Shown here piece by piece: positions 1 through 7,173 of a stretch of 52,245 nt of DNA. This DNA is from JAKLKS01 sp964370855. Its GTDB lineage: Bacteria > Planctomycetota > JAJSAM01 > JAKLKS01. Each line of letters begins with the position of its first letter. Position 1 is the first letter of the stretch. Position numbers and translations under genes: made by a program. The stretch is from assembly GCA_964370855.1 (NCBI GenBank), contig CAYJMF010000021.1, positions 1-52,245 on the forward strand, written 5' to 3'. The notes below the pieces were generated by a model. That model saw nothing but the letters and a program-made list of their open reading frames with translations, did not search any database and was not told where the DNA came from.

Positions 1-60
1 CCCCCCCCCCCCCCGCCCCCCGCCGGGCGGGGGGGGGGGGGGGGGCCCCCCGGGCGCGCC
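1..60. other. low-complexity C/G homopolymer tract
   Basis: The first 60 bases are almost only C runs followed by G runs (14 C, then about 17 G, then C/G). They contain no coding or regulatory signal I can support. A tract like this at the very edge of the window is more likely a sequencing or assembly artefact, or a genuine poly-C/poly-G stretch, than a gene. A similar C-run tract lies at 25780-25890. Confidence 0.6.
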
Positions 61-151
61 CCCGGCCCCCAACGCCCGGGAGAACCCACGGGAGACAGCG
101 AGGCGCCCCCCCTCCCCGCCGTTCCCTCTCCCCCCCGGCGCGGCCTTGGCT

Positions 152-157
152 TAGCAT
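152..157 (+). promoter_or_regulatory. -10 hexamer of a predicted leaderless promoter (M50 protease)
   Basis: TAGCAT lies 7 nt before the ATG at 165. A -10 element at this spacing puts the transcription start at or within a base or two of the start codon, so the mRNA would be leaderless. No convincing -35 or ribosome binding site is visible. The same arrangement recurs at many first genes in the window. Confidence 0.5.
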
Positions 158-164
158 CCGCCCC

Positions 165-845
165 ATGGAATCGGAGAAGGTCCTCGACCTCCTGAACTTC
201 ATGACCGTGCTCGTCCTCTCGACGGCCTGCCACGAGTTCGCCCACGCATGGCTCGCGGACCGCTTCGGCGACGACACCCCCCGGCTCCACGGGCGGATGT
301 CCTTCAACCCCTTCGTGCACGTGCACCCGATCTTCACCATCGCGCTCCCCGCTGTCCTCTTCTGGACGAAGGGCGCCTTCATGGCGGCGGCGTGGACCCC
401 CGTGAGCCCGTGGAAGATGCGCAAGCCCCGCCTCCACGGGCTCCTCGTCTCCCTCGGGGGCCCCGCGGCGAACCTCGCGGTCTCCCTCGGCGCCTTCGTC
501 GTCCTGGCCGTCGGCCTCCTCGCCGTCGGGGGCATCGACGAGGGCACGCCGAAGGGCGGCCTCCGGGTGTTCAACCTCCTCTACATGGCGGTCCAGCTCA
601 ACCTCTTCCTCGCCATGTTCAACCTGGTCCCGATCCCCCCCCTCGACGGGAGCGACCTCGTGGGCTTCCTGCTGCCGGCGGACCTGAGGGTCCACTGGGA
701 GGATTTCCGCCGCCACTCCTGGATCCTCTTCGGGATCCTCCTCGTGACGGGGGTGCTGGGGAAGGTCCTGGGGCCCGCCACGGATGTCGTCGGCGCCGCC
801 GTGGACTTCGCCGTTTCCGTCGTCAACGGGGTGGCCCGTGGCTGA
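165..845 (+). CDS. site-2 protease family (M50) membrane metalloprotease
   Basis: This is a 226-aa polytopic membrane protein of the short M50/site-2 protease type. The zinc-binding HEFAH motif is at residues 23-27 in the first membrane segment. The second conserved motif, NLVPIPPLDGSD, starts at residue 153, and its Asp161 is the expected third zinc ligand. No PDZ domain is present, which fits the compact family common beside scpA in bacteria. The protein probably cleaves transmembrane segments of substrates inside the membrane; the substrate is unknown. The ATG at 165 follows a -10-like TAGCAT by 7 nt. The stop overlaps the GTG start of scpA, so the two genes are translationally coupled. 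Confidence 0.9.
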   Translation: MESEKVLDLLNFMTVLVLSTACHEFAHAWLADRFGDDTPRLHGRMSFNPFVHVHPIFTIALPAVLFWTKGAFMAAAWTPVSPWKMRKPRLHGLLVSLGGPAANLAVSLGAFVVLAVGLLAVGGIDEGTPKGGLRVFNLLYMAVQLNLFLAMFNLVPIPPLDGSDLVGFLLPADLRVHWEDFRRHSWILFGILLVTGVLGKVLGPATDVVGAAVDFAVSVVNGVARG

Positions 846-1884
846 CGAGGAGTTCCGGATCGAGCTCGACGCCTACACGGGTCCCATGGACCTGCTGCTC
901 TACCTCATCCAGAAGGAGGAGGTGGACGTCCACGACATCCCCGTGGCGCGCATCCTCGGGAAGTACCTCGAGGTCCTCCGCTCCTCCCCGGTCCTCGACC
1001 TCGACCGCGCCGGGGAGTTCCTGGTGATGGCCTCGACCCTGCTGGCCATCAAGTCGGCGATGCTGCTCCCCACGGAGAATCCGGAAATCGGCGAGCTCAT
1101 CGATCCCCGCGAGGATCTCGTCCGCCAGATCATCGAGTACCGCCGCGTCAAGCAGGCGGGGCACATCCTCCAGGATCTCCGCGAGCAGGCGGCCCTGCGG
1201 TTCCCCCGCGGCCGCGGCCCGCTCCCCGAGCCGCCGGCGGACCTCGCCGGACCGCCGGGGGTGCGGGAGGCGACGCTCTACGACATCTTCTCCACCTTCC
1301 AGCGCCTGCTGCGGGAGACGGAGGCCGCGGAGCCGCGGCGCATCCTCTACGACGACGTTCCCATGGAGCGGCACATCGACCGCATCCTCGGGGAGGTCGC
1401 CCGCGGGGGGGGGAGCTGCGGCCTCCTCGCGCTGCTCACGGCCCGCCGGGACCGGCGCTTCGTCCTCGGCACCTTCCTCGCCATCCTGGAACTGATGAAG
1501 GAGGGGAGGATCTTCGCCGTCCACCGCCCGCCGCCGGCGGCGGAGGGCGGGGGGGAGGGCGCGGGCGGGGCCGCCTCCGGCGGGACCGGCGAGGCCCCGC
1601 CGCTGGAGATCGAGATCATCCTCCAGGACTCCGAGGAGGGCCGCGCGGTGCTGGAGTCCATCCGCGCCCGGGCCCGCCGCCTCGAGGAGGAGACCCCGGA
1701 AGGGAGGCCGAAGCGGCGCCCCCCCTGGGCGAAGGGCGGGGAGGAGGGGAAGGCGGAGGGCGCCGGCGCCGGGCCGGGCCCTTCGCCGGGTGCGGCGCCC
1801 GCCGATGCGGCGCCGGGCGGATCGCCGCCGGCCGGGCCTCCGCCGGACGAGCCCCCGTCACAGCCTCCCTCCGGCGCCCCTTGA
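838..1884 (+). CDS. scpA: segregation and condensation protein A (ScpA kleisin)
   Basis: ScpA is the kleisin that bridges the Smc heads and recruits ScpB for chromosome condensation and segregation. The N-terminus (FRIELDAYTGPMDLLLYLI, with EEVDVHDIPV following) is the typical ScpA signature, and the C-terminal winged-helix part ends near residue 225. The last ~120 residues are a Gly/Pro/Ala-rich low-complexity tail that standard ScpA proteins (about 250 aa) lack. I chose the GTG at 838: it overlaps the upstream stop by 8 nt and puts the conserved N-terminus at residue 1, whereas the ATG at 784 would add 18 unrelated residues. No scpB is seen in this window. Length 348 aa. Confidence 0.9.
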   Translation: MADEEFRIELDAYTGPMDLLLYLIQKEEVDVHDIPVARILGKYLEVLRSSPVLDLDRAGEFLVMASTLLAIKSAMLLPTENPEIGELIDPREDLVRQIIEYRRVKQAGHILQDLREQAALRFPRGRGPLPEPPADLAGPPGVREATLYDIFSTFQRLLRETEAAEPRRILYDDVPMERHIDRILGEVARGGGSCGLLALLTARRDRRFVLGTFLAILELMKEGRIFAVHRPPPAAEGGGEGAGGAASGGTGEAPPLEIEIILQDSEEGRAVLESIRARARRLEEETPEGRPKRRPPWAKGGEEGKAEGAGAGPGPSPGAAPADAAPGGSPPAGPPPDEPPSQPPSGAP

Positions 1885-1942
1885 TCCCGGCGCGGCGCGG
1901 GGCGAAGATCGGCGCAGACCGCGATCCCCCCGGAGGTGACCG

Positions 1943-3214
1943 ATGATCCGCTTCCCCGCCGCCGCGCTCCTCCTCGCCGCGGTCCTGCCCGCCGGCGCGC
2001 CCCCGGCCGCCGCCGCCGACGAGGGCCCCGAGTTCATCCCCACCCTGGCCAGGGCCTTCGCCATCGCCAAGGACCGCGGCAACCCGATCCTCGTCTGGGC
2101 GGTGATCGACGACGACCCCTCCAACAAGGCGGACCAGGAGACCCTGAAGAACAAGGACGTGCAGAAGGCCATGAAGGGGTTCCTCGTCGTCCTCTGCAAC
2201 CACGAGGACTCCCACGGGACGAAGGACGGGACCATCGGCGGCAAGCCCGCCAAGGTCTGCGCCCTCGCGCCGTCCATCACCTGCGCCGACCACAAGCGCG
2301 CCATCGACGAGATCTACAAGGCCTACGGGGACGTCTGCGTGGACAAGGCCTCGTCCCTGCGCACCCCCTGCCACTTCGTCGTGGACGGGGACGGCAAGGT
2401 CGTCGGCACCATCAACAACGGCACCCTGGCCGCGGGCTTCAGCGAGGTACCGCCCCCGAACATGGTGAAGGGGCTGAAGGAGCTCCTGGCCAGGTCCGGG
2501 GGCCCGGGCCTCTCCGACGCGCAGTACGGGGAGTTCCAGAAGCTCGTCGCGTCGGCCCGCACCCTCGTCGAGAACGGGCGGATGTCCGAGGCGGCGAAGA
2601 CGCTGAAGCCCGTCAGCGACTACCGCAAGAACATCGCCATCGTCGCCGCGGGGAAGGAGCTCCTGGTGCGCGTGGACCGGGAGGCGGCGGCGGCCTTCGC
2701 CAAGGGGAAGGCGATGCTCGCCGACAACCCCCTGGCGGGCATCTCGGCCCTGGAGAAGATCGCGGAGGACTACCCGGGGACGGATTCCGCGGCCTCCGCG
2801 GCGAAGGCGGCGGAGGAGTTCCGCACGAGCCCCGGGGGGAAGAAGGCCGTCAAGGAGATGGCCCGCGAGAAGGAGGGCCGCTCCGAGATGGAGAAGGCCC
2901 TGGCCGCCGCGGGGAAGGACGACGCGAAGGCCCTGAGGTCCCTGGACGCCATCGCGAAGAAGTACGCGGGCCTCCCCGTGGGGGAGGAGGCGGCGGCGAA
3001 GGCCGTGGTCATCCGCGGCGATCCCGGGCGGATGGGGGCCATCAAGGCCGCCGAGGACGAACGGGCGTCCCGGTCCGCGCTCACCCTGGCGAAGGGGATG
3101 GTGGACGGCGGCAGGAAGGACGAGGCGAGGGCGAAGCTCAAGGAGATCGTGGACATGTACCCCGGGACCGAGGCGGCGAAGGAGGCTGCGAAGCTCCTGG
3201 AGACGCTCCGCTGA
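1943..3214 (+). CDS. secreted thioredoxin-fold protein with C-terminal helical repeats
   Basis: This 423-aa protein begins with a signal peptide (residues 1-24, cleavage after AAAA). Residues 30-170 look like a thioredoxin-like fold of the kind found in planctomycete secreted proteins: a conserved strand ILVWAVID, a second strand FLVVLCNHED and a cis-Pro region near TPCHFVVDGDG. A classical redox CxxC is not present at the usual place, so disulfide chemistry is uncertain. Residues 190-423 are Ala/Lys/Glu-rich helices resembling TPR units, with two YPGT(D/E)xA repeat ends. The ATG at 1943 follows a GGAGGTGACC ribosome site. It sits between scpA and fmt on the same strand. Specific function unknown. 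Confidence 0.7.
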   Translation: MIRFPAAALLLAAVLPAGAPPAAAADEGPEFIPTLARAFAIAKDRGNPILVWAVIDDDPSNKADQETLKNKDVQKAMKGFLVVLCNHEDSHGTKDGTIGGKPAKVCALAPSITCADHKRAIDEIYKAYGDVCVDKASSLRTPCHFVVDGDGKVVGTINNGTLAAGFSEVPPPNMVKGLKELLARSGGPGLSDAQYGEFQKLVASARTLVENGRMSEAAKTLKPVSDYRKNIAIVAAGKELLVRVDREAAAAFAKGKAMLADNPLAGISALEKIAEDYPGTDSAASAAKAAEEFRTSPGGKKAVKEMAREKEGRSEMEKALAAAGKDDAKALRSLDAIAKKYAGLPVGEEAAAKAVVIRGDPGRMGAIKAAEDERASRSALTLAKGMVDGGRKDEARAKLKEIVDMYPGTEAAKEAAKLLETLR

Positions 3215-4173
3215 ACGGCTTCACCTCCATCTTCCTCGGCACGCCGGAGGCCGCGGTCCCGGCGCTGCGCGCCCTCGTCGCGGCGGGGGTGCCGCCCTCG
3301 CTCGTGGTGACGCCGCCGGCGAAGCGCCGCGGGCGCGGCGGGAGGGAGGAGCCCTGCCCCGTGGCCGCCGCCGCGGAGGCCGCGGACATCCCCGTCCACG
3401 CCGCGGGCGACGTGAACGAGGCCGCCTCCCTCGGCATGCTCCACGCCCGGCGGCCGGACCTCCTGGTCGTGGTCGCTTTCGGGCAGATCCTCCGCCGCGA
3501 CCTCCTGGCCATGCCGCGCCTCGGCGCGCTGAACCTCCACTTCTCCGTGCTCCCCCGGTGGCGCGGCGCGGCCCCCGTGCAGAGGGCCCTCGAGGCCGGC
3601 GACCCGTCCACGGGAGTCACGGTCCAGCGGGTCGCCGCGAAGCTCGACGCCGGGCCCGTCGTGGCGGTGCGGGAGACGGAGATCCTCCCCGGGGAGCGCG
3701 GCGGGGAGCTCGAGGCGCGCCTCGCGGATCTCGGCGCCGCCCTCCTCGCGGAGGTCGTGGCCCACGTCGCGGACACCGGGACGCTCATCCCGGGGAAGCC
3801 CCAGGATCCCGCCCTCGCCACCCGCGCGCGGAAGATCCTGAAGGAGGAGGGGCGGGCGGAGTTCGCCCAGTCGCCGGCGGCCTTCTGCTGGAAGGCGCGG
3901 GCGCTCCATCCCTGGCCGCTGGTCGCCGCGGAGATCGCGCACGCCGGCGGGGAGCCCACCCGCGTCGCCTTCCACCGCGTGGAGCCCGTGGCGCTGGCCG
4001 GCGTGGACGGGGAGCCGGGGACGGTGCTCGGCGCGTCGAGGAGGGGGATCCTCGTCGCCTGCGGGGACGGCAGCATCCTCGTCACGGAGCTGCAGCGGCC
4101 CGGGGGGAAGGTCCTCGACGCCGCCTCCTTCCTCAACGGCTTCCCCGTGGCGCAGGGAGATCGTTTCCGGTAG
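3211..4173 (+). CDS. fmt: methionyl-tRNA formyltransferase, probable CTG start
   Basis: Fmt formylates Met-tRNAfMet with 10-formyl-THF so that translation can initiate. The protein shows the LGTPEAA loop and the HFSVLPRWRGAAP active-site segment. No ATG, GTG or TTG lies between the preceding in-frame region and the conserved N-terminus. The only fitting start is CTG at 3211, which overlaps the upstream stop as CTGA and is preceded by GGAG with 8 nt spacing. Counting from this CTG gives Asn108, His110 and Asp146, the same numbers as the catalytic residues of E. coli Fmt, which supports the choice. Length 320 aa, with a C-terminal OB-like domain from about residue 210. Its stop is 4 nt from the convergent pirin gene. 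Confidence 0.9.
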   Translation: MNGFTSIFLGTPEAAVPALRALVAAGVPPSLVVTPPAKRRGRGGREEPCPVAAAAEAADIPVHAAGDVNEAASLGMLHARRPDLLVVVAFGQILRRDLLAMPRLGALNLHFSVLPRWRGAAPVQRALEAGDPSTGVTVQRVAAKLDAGPVVAVRETEILPGERGGELEARLADLGAALLAEVVAHVADTGTLIPGKPQDPALATRARKILKEEGRAEFAQSPAAFCWKARALHPWPLVAAEIAHAGGEPTRVAFHRVEPVALAGVDGEPGTVLGASRRGILVACGDGSILVTELQRPGGKVLDAASFLNGFPVAQGDRFR

Positions 4174-4177
4174 GGGA

Positions 4178-4873
4178 TCAGGCGAGGTCGAAGAGGAGGA
4201 GATGGGAGTCCTCCGCGGCCTCGACGCGGATCGTCCCCGGCTCCTCCCGCGAAGCGCCGTCCCCGGCCCGGAGGAGCACCCCGTCGAGGAGGATCGACCC
4301 CGAGGCGACCTGGATCCAGGCGCCGCGCCCCGGGGAGAGGCGGTGCTCCGCCGCGGCGCCCGCGGCGAGCCGCCCCTCGAGGACCTCGGCGTCCTGGTGG
4401 ATCGCGACCTCCCCGGCACCGGGGCGGCGGGACGCGATGCGCCGGAGCCCCCCCTCCCCTCCTTGCGGGATCGCGACCTGCTCGTAGCCGGGCTCGAGGC
4501 CCCTCCGCTCGGGGAGGATCCAGATCTGGAGCAGGTGGACCGGTTCGTCGGCGGAGGCGTTGAACTCGGAGTGCAGGACGCCGGTCCCCGCGGACATGCG
4601 CTGGATCTCTCCCGGGCGGATGACGGACCCGTTGCCCATGGAGTCCTCGTGGCGGAGGGAGCCGGAGAGGACGACGGTGAGGATCTCCATGTCGCGGTGG
4701 GGGTGCATGCCGAACCCCTCGCCGGGGGCGACGACGTCCTCGTTGATCACCCGCAGCGTCCGGAACCGGTCGTGGGCCGGGTCGCGGTAGTCGGCGAAGG
4801 AGAAGGTGTGGCGGGTGTCCAGCCAGCCGTGGTCGAAGCGGCCGCGGTCGTCGGATCGGCGAAGCGTGATCAT
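4178..4873 (-). CDS. pirin family protein (YhhW-type bicupin)
   Basis: This is a 231-aa bicupin of the pirin/YhhW type. The metal site in the N-terminal cupin is visible as HPHRDMEI at about residues 57-64, with a further His in VLHSEFNAS and the downstream Glu. Length and the start MITLRRSDDRG fit YhhW-like proteins, some of which have quercetin 2,3-dioxygenase activity; others act as redox-dependent regulators, so the substrate is not fixed. It is the last gene of a MarR-CDGSH-pirin operon, 13 nt after the CDGSH gene, and has its own GGAG ribosome site. Probably controlled by the MarR repressor upstream. Confidence 0.85.
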   Translation of the reverse strand: MITLRRSDDRGRFDHGWLDTRHTFSFADYRDPAHDRFRTLRVINEDVVAPGEGFGMHPHRDMEILTVVLSGSLRHEDSMGNGSVIRPGEIQRMSAGTGVLHSEFNASADEPVHLLQIWILPERRGLEPGYEQVAIPQGGEGGLRRIASRRPGAGEVAIHQDAEVLEGRLAAGAAAEHRLSPGRGAWIQVASGSILLDGVLLRAGDGASREEPGTIRVEAAEDSHLLLFDLA

Positions 4874-4886
4874 GGGCGTCTCCGGA

Positions 4887-5114
4887 TCAGGGGAGCCTCT
4901 TGTGGCTGCCGTCGCAGAAGGGCATGTTCCCGCTGGTGCGGCAGGTGCACCAGGCGCAGGGGCGCCCCTCGGGGGGGACCTCGAGGATCACCGGGGAGAC
5001 CCCGGAGCCCTTGTGGCTGCCGTCGCAGAACGGCGCGTTTCCGGTTTTCCCGCAGGCGCAGATGGCGCGGCGGCCGGGCTCGAGCCTGCTGACCTTCGGT
5101 CCTGTGTGGGGCAT
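4887..5114 (-). CDS. tandem CDGSH iron-sulfur protein
   Basis: This 75-aa protein contains two CDGSH motifs: CACGKTGNAPFCDGSH in the N-terminal half and CTCRTSGNMPFCDGSH near the C-terminus. Each supplies three Cys and one His for a [2Fe-2S] cluster, so one polypeptide may mimic the homodimer of single-CDGSH proteins such as mitoNEET. Such small proteins transfer electrons or clusters and are redox-sensitive. It lies between the MarR gene (start codon 1 nt after the MarR stop) and the pirin gene, which points to a role in an oxidative or electrophile response. No membrane anchor is present. Confidence 0.9.
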   Translation of the reverse strand: MPHTGPKVSRLEPGRRAICACGKTGNAPFCDGSHKGSGVSPVILEVPPEGRPCAWCTCRTSGNMPFCDGSHKRLP

Positions 5115-5115
5115 C

Positions 5116-5592
5116 TCAGTCCTTTCCGGCCGGCGCGGGGGCGCGGGCCCTCTCGAGGAGGCGGTTGAGCCGGCGGAGTTCGGCCTCGGTGAGGCGCGGG
5201 AACTGCCGGCGGTGGAGCGCGTCGAGGTCGTCCTGCATGGAGTCGAGGAGGCGGAGCGCCTTCGCCGTCGCGCGGACGCGGACGACGCGGCGGTCCCCGT
5301 CTACGCGGCGCCGCTCGACGAGCCCCTCCCGCTCGAGGCCGTCGAGGAGGCGCGACACGTCGGGGGCGCGGGTCACCATGCGCGTGCCCACCTCGAGGCA
5401 GGGGAGCCCCTCCGGCCCGGCGCCGCGCAGGATCCGGAGCGCGTTGTAGCGCGGCGCCGTGAGCGCCCGCTCGCGGAAGAATCCCTCGAAGTCCCGCAGG
5501 AGGTGGTCCGCCGTCCGCAGCGCGTTGAGGTGCACCTCCTCGCGGAGGCTGCGGAAGGGGCGGGTCTGGCGGATCTCGGTCCCGAGGGTCAC
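5116..5592 (-). CDS. MarR family transcriptional regulator
   Basis: This is a 158-aa MarR-family repressor. The winged helix is centred on LPCLEVGTRMVTRAPDVSRL, followed by the wing sequence GLVERRRVDGDRRVVRVRAT with the conserved DxR, and is flanked by dimerisation helices. The GTG start at 5592 lies 7 nt downstream of a -10-like TATCAT, predicting a leaderless mRNA. A 17-nt perfect palindrome (5609-5625) lies inside the promoter spacer, so autorepression is likely. The CDGSH and pirin genes follow at 1 and 13 nt and should belong to the same transcript. The inducer is unknown; MarR proteins often respond to phenolics or oxidants. Confidence 0.9.
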   Translation of the reverse strand: MTLGTEIRQTRPFRSLREEVHLNALRTADHLLRDFEGFFRERALTAPRYNALRILRGAGPEGLPCLEVGTRMVTRAPDVSRLLDGLEREGLVERRRVDGDRRVVRVRATAKALRLLDSMQDDLDALHRRQFPRLTEAELRRLNRLLERARAPAPAGKD

Positions 5593-5599
5593 GGGGGCA

Positions 5600-5630
5600 A
5601 TGATAGTGGCAACAATGATTGTTGCAACAA
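5600..5630 (-). promoter_or_regulatory. MarR promoter with palindromic operator
   Basis: On the minus strand, TTGCAA (-35-like) and TATCAT (-10, 5600-5605) are separated by 16 bp, and the -10 is 7 nt from the GTG start. The spacer carries the perfect palindrome GCAACAATGATTGTTGC at 5609-5625 (shown on the + strand). It overlaps a second palindrome, TTGTTGCAACAA, at 5619-5630. Repeats of this TTGxxxxCAA type are usual MarR binding sites. Bound protein here would block RNA polymerase, so the sequence predicts autorepression. Confidence 0.7.
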
Positions 5631-5634
5631 ATAT

Positions 5635-6339
5635 CTACCCCGGGGGGCCCGGGCGATCCCGGGGCGCTCCGCCGCGGAGGAGATCGTGGGCCGCCTTCAG
5701 GCGGAGGAACTTCCCGTGGGCGAGGCGCTGGAAGTCCTCGTCGAGGTGGGCGACGAGGTCGGGGTGGCACTTCCGGGATGCCTTCCGGAAGGCGGCGTCC
5801 ACCTCGCGGGGGCCGGCATCCGCGCCGACGCGGAGGAGGGCGCGGGCCTCCGCCGGGGTCCGGGGGAGGGGGATCTCCGCGGGAGGGGGCGGGGGGGAAG
5901 GCGGCGCGGGGGGCGGCCCGGGGGAAGGGGAGGCCGGCGGGGGGGGAGTCCTCCGCCGCCCGGCCCGGCCCGGGGCAGGGGGCGGGGGCGGGGCGCCTCC
6001 CCCCGGGGGGAGGCCGCGCTCCCGGCGCAGCCGCTCGAGGCCCGCGGACCAGCGGTCCATCCACTCCCGCGCCCGGCTCCGGGCCTCCAGGGCTCCGTCG
6101 AGGAAGGCCGCGAGCACGGGGACCTCGACCCCCGCGGCTTCGGGCGGGGCGAGGACCGGGGACCCGCCGGGCGCCGCCTCCACCACGGTTTCGGCGGAGC
6201 AGGTGGGACAGCGAAGCCGGGTCCAGGGCCCCCCCTCGGCGGCGGAGCGGGGGGTGAGCACGGCGAGCAGGACCATGTCCTCTTCCGAGGGCAGGGATCC
6301 ACAGGACCAGCAGCCGGGGGGAGGGAGCCTCGGGGGCAT
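5635..6339 (-). CDS. J-domain protein with N-terminal zinc ribbon
   Basis: This is a 234-aa protein. The N-terminus has two Cys pairs, CWSC at residues 10-13 and CPTC about 40 residues later, suggesting a zinc ribbon. A long Pro/Gly-rich linker follows. The C-terminal ~70 residues form a J-domain: helix II, the loop HPD motif (in CHPDLV) and a third helix KFLRLKAAHDLL. It should stimulate the ATPase of a DnaK-type chaperone; the client is unknown. I prefer the ATG at 6339 because a -10-like TAGATT lies 7 nt upstream and the zinc ribbon begins at once; an ATG at 6381 would add 14 Arg-rich residues. The C-tract coding for the linker is a place where base-calling errors are possible. Confidence 0.7.
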   Translation of the reverse strand: MPPRLPPPGCWSCGSLPSEEDMVLLAVLTPRSAAEGGPWTRLRCPTCSAETVVEAAPGGSPVLAPPEAAGVEVPVLAAFLDGALEARSRAREWMDRWSAGLERLRRERGLPPGGGAPPPPPAPGRAGRRRTPPPPASPSPGPPPAPPSPPPPPAEIPLPRTPAEARALLRVGADAGPREVDAAFRKASRKCHPDLVAHLDEDFQRLAHGKFLRLKAAHDLLRGGAPRDRPGPPG

Positions 6340-6669
6340 GTTTTCCAATCTACCGCCCCGGTTCCGGGGCCGGGGGCGCAAGTCCGGCGGTGAGGGGGAC
6401 TTGCACCACAGGATGGGGGTCGGCGGGAACCACCCTCAATATATTGTTGAACTCGCGGGGTCGAATCCTCGATATAGAACGGAAGCGGGAGCCGTCACGT
6501 GGAAGTCCACGGAGGCCGGATGGATAAGCAGGGGCATCACCCACTGCACACGGCCGTACTCAGCGGGGAGTGGATCCCCGCCTCCCCCTCCTCCGTTTCC
6601 CTCGTCTCCCGCCGCGTCCTCCCGATGGCATCCCCCTTGCGTACTCCGTCTTCGACAGGAGGTGGCGCC
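6340..6669. other. intergenic region between divergent genes, relatively AT-rich
   Basis: No credible gene is seen here. The minus-strand J-domain gene has TAGATT at 6347-6352, 7 nt from its start, as its probable -10. The segment 6437-6480 is markedly AT-richer than its surroundings and contains TTGAAC (6447-6452) and GATATA (6471-6476) with an 18-bp spacer. This is a weak candidate promoter for the small zinc-ribbon gene at 6670, implying a leader of about 190 nt. A string resembling a tRNA T-loop near 6460 is not part of a tRNA fold. Confidence 0.4.
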
Positions 6670-6870
6670 ATGACCGAGAGGAAGCCGGTCGTCCTGACGG
6701 GAGGCCTGCAGGGAGCCCCGGAGGCCTTTACGGGCGGCTCCTGGACCAACTCCTACTGCGCCACCTGCCTCCGCACGAGGCGGTTCTACGACCGCCCGAC
6801 CCACCTCGTCTGCGAGACCTGCAGCAAGCACCTCCACAAGGTCGCGCCCGCGCGCAGGAGCGCGGGGTAG
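6670..6870 (+). CDS. small two-CxxC zinc-ribbon protein
   Basis: This 66-aa protein contains CATC and CETC pairs 21 residues apart (Cys to Cys), which would bind one zinc ion, and a basic C-terminus (HLHKVAPARRSAG). The ATG at 6670 is preceded by a strong AGGAGGT ribosome site at the ideal distance. Longer in-frame extensions upstream lack any such site. There is no recognisable family. The size and fold suggest an RNA-, DNA- or protein-binding accessory factor. It stands alone between divergent and convergent neighbours. Confidence 0.7.
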   Translation: MTERKPVVLTGGLQGAPEAFTGGSWTNSYCATCLRTRRFYDRPTHLVCETCSKHLHKVAPARRSAG

Positions 6871-7173
6871 CCCGCGGAACGGAGATGATCCGGCGAATGC
6901 AACGAGACGAAGGGTCGAGGTGAAGCCCGGGGCATGATGAGCACCGCGAGGATCCGGGCGGCGGAAAGGGGACCGGCTGCGTGAGCGGTTCCTTCGTTCA
7001 CCGGTGCGCAACGGGGCGGGCGTCCATCAAGGCCGCCCGCCCCGTTTCGCTACCGCGCCCGCCTCGCGCGGGCTGGGCCGTCCGTCTGCGGCCTCCCATG
7101 GGGAGAAGCGCGGGGTGCCCGGAACCACCCCGAAGGCTCTCCCTCCTCCGCCCCGCCCTCGGCGGGGCGCCGG
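6871..7173. other. intergenic region with bidirectional terminator
   Basis: This stretch separates two convergent genes. I see no coding signal: the open frames here have no ribosome site and no recognisable protein. The only structured element is the hairpin at 7010-7047. Confidence 0.5.
7010..7047. terminator. intrinsic terminator hairpin, likely bidirectional
   Basis: A perfect 13-bp stem is formed by AACGGGGCGGGCG at 7010-7022 and its complement at 7034-7046, with an 11-nt loop. The stem ends in AA on one side and TTT on the other, so it could stop transcripts arriving from either convergent gene. The T-tract is short, as is usual in GC-rich genomes. Confidence 0.6.

Noticed and set aside
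784..837. ATG start for scpA 18 codons upstream
   Set aside because: It would overlap the M50 gene by 62 nt and adds residues not found in ScpA; the GTG at 838 fits better.
1936..3210. Upstream extension of the fmt frame through the thioredoxin-fold gene
   Set aside because: The extension is Arg/Gly-rich out-of-frame reading of a gene with a signal peptide and a good ribosome site.
6447..6480. tRNA-like T-loop (GGTCGAATCC)
   Set aside because: No acceptor, D or anticodon stem can be drawn around it.
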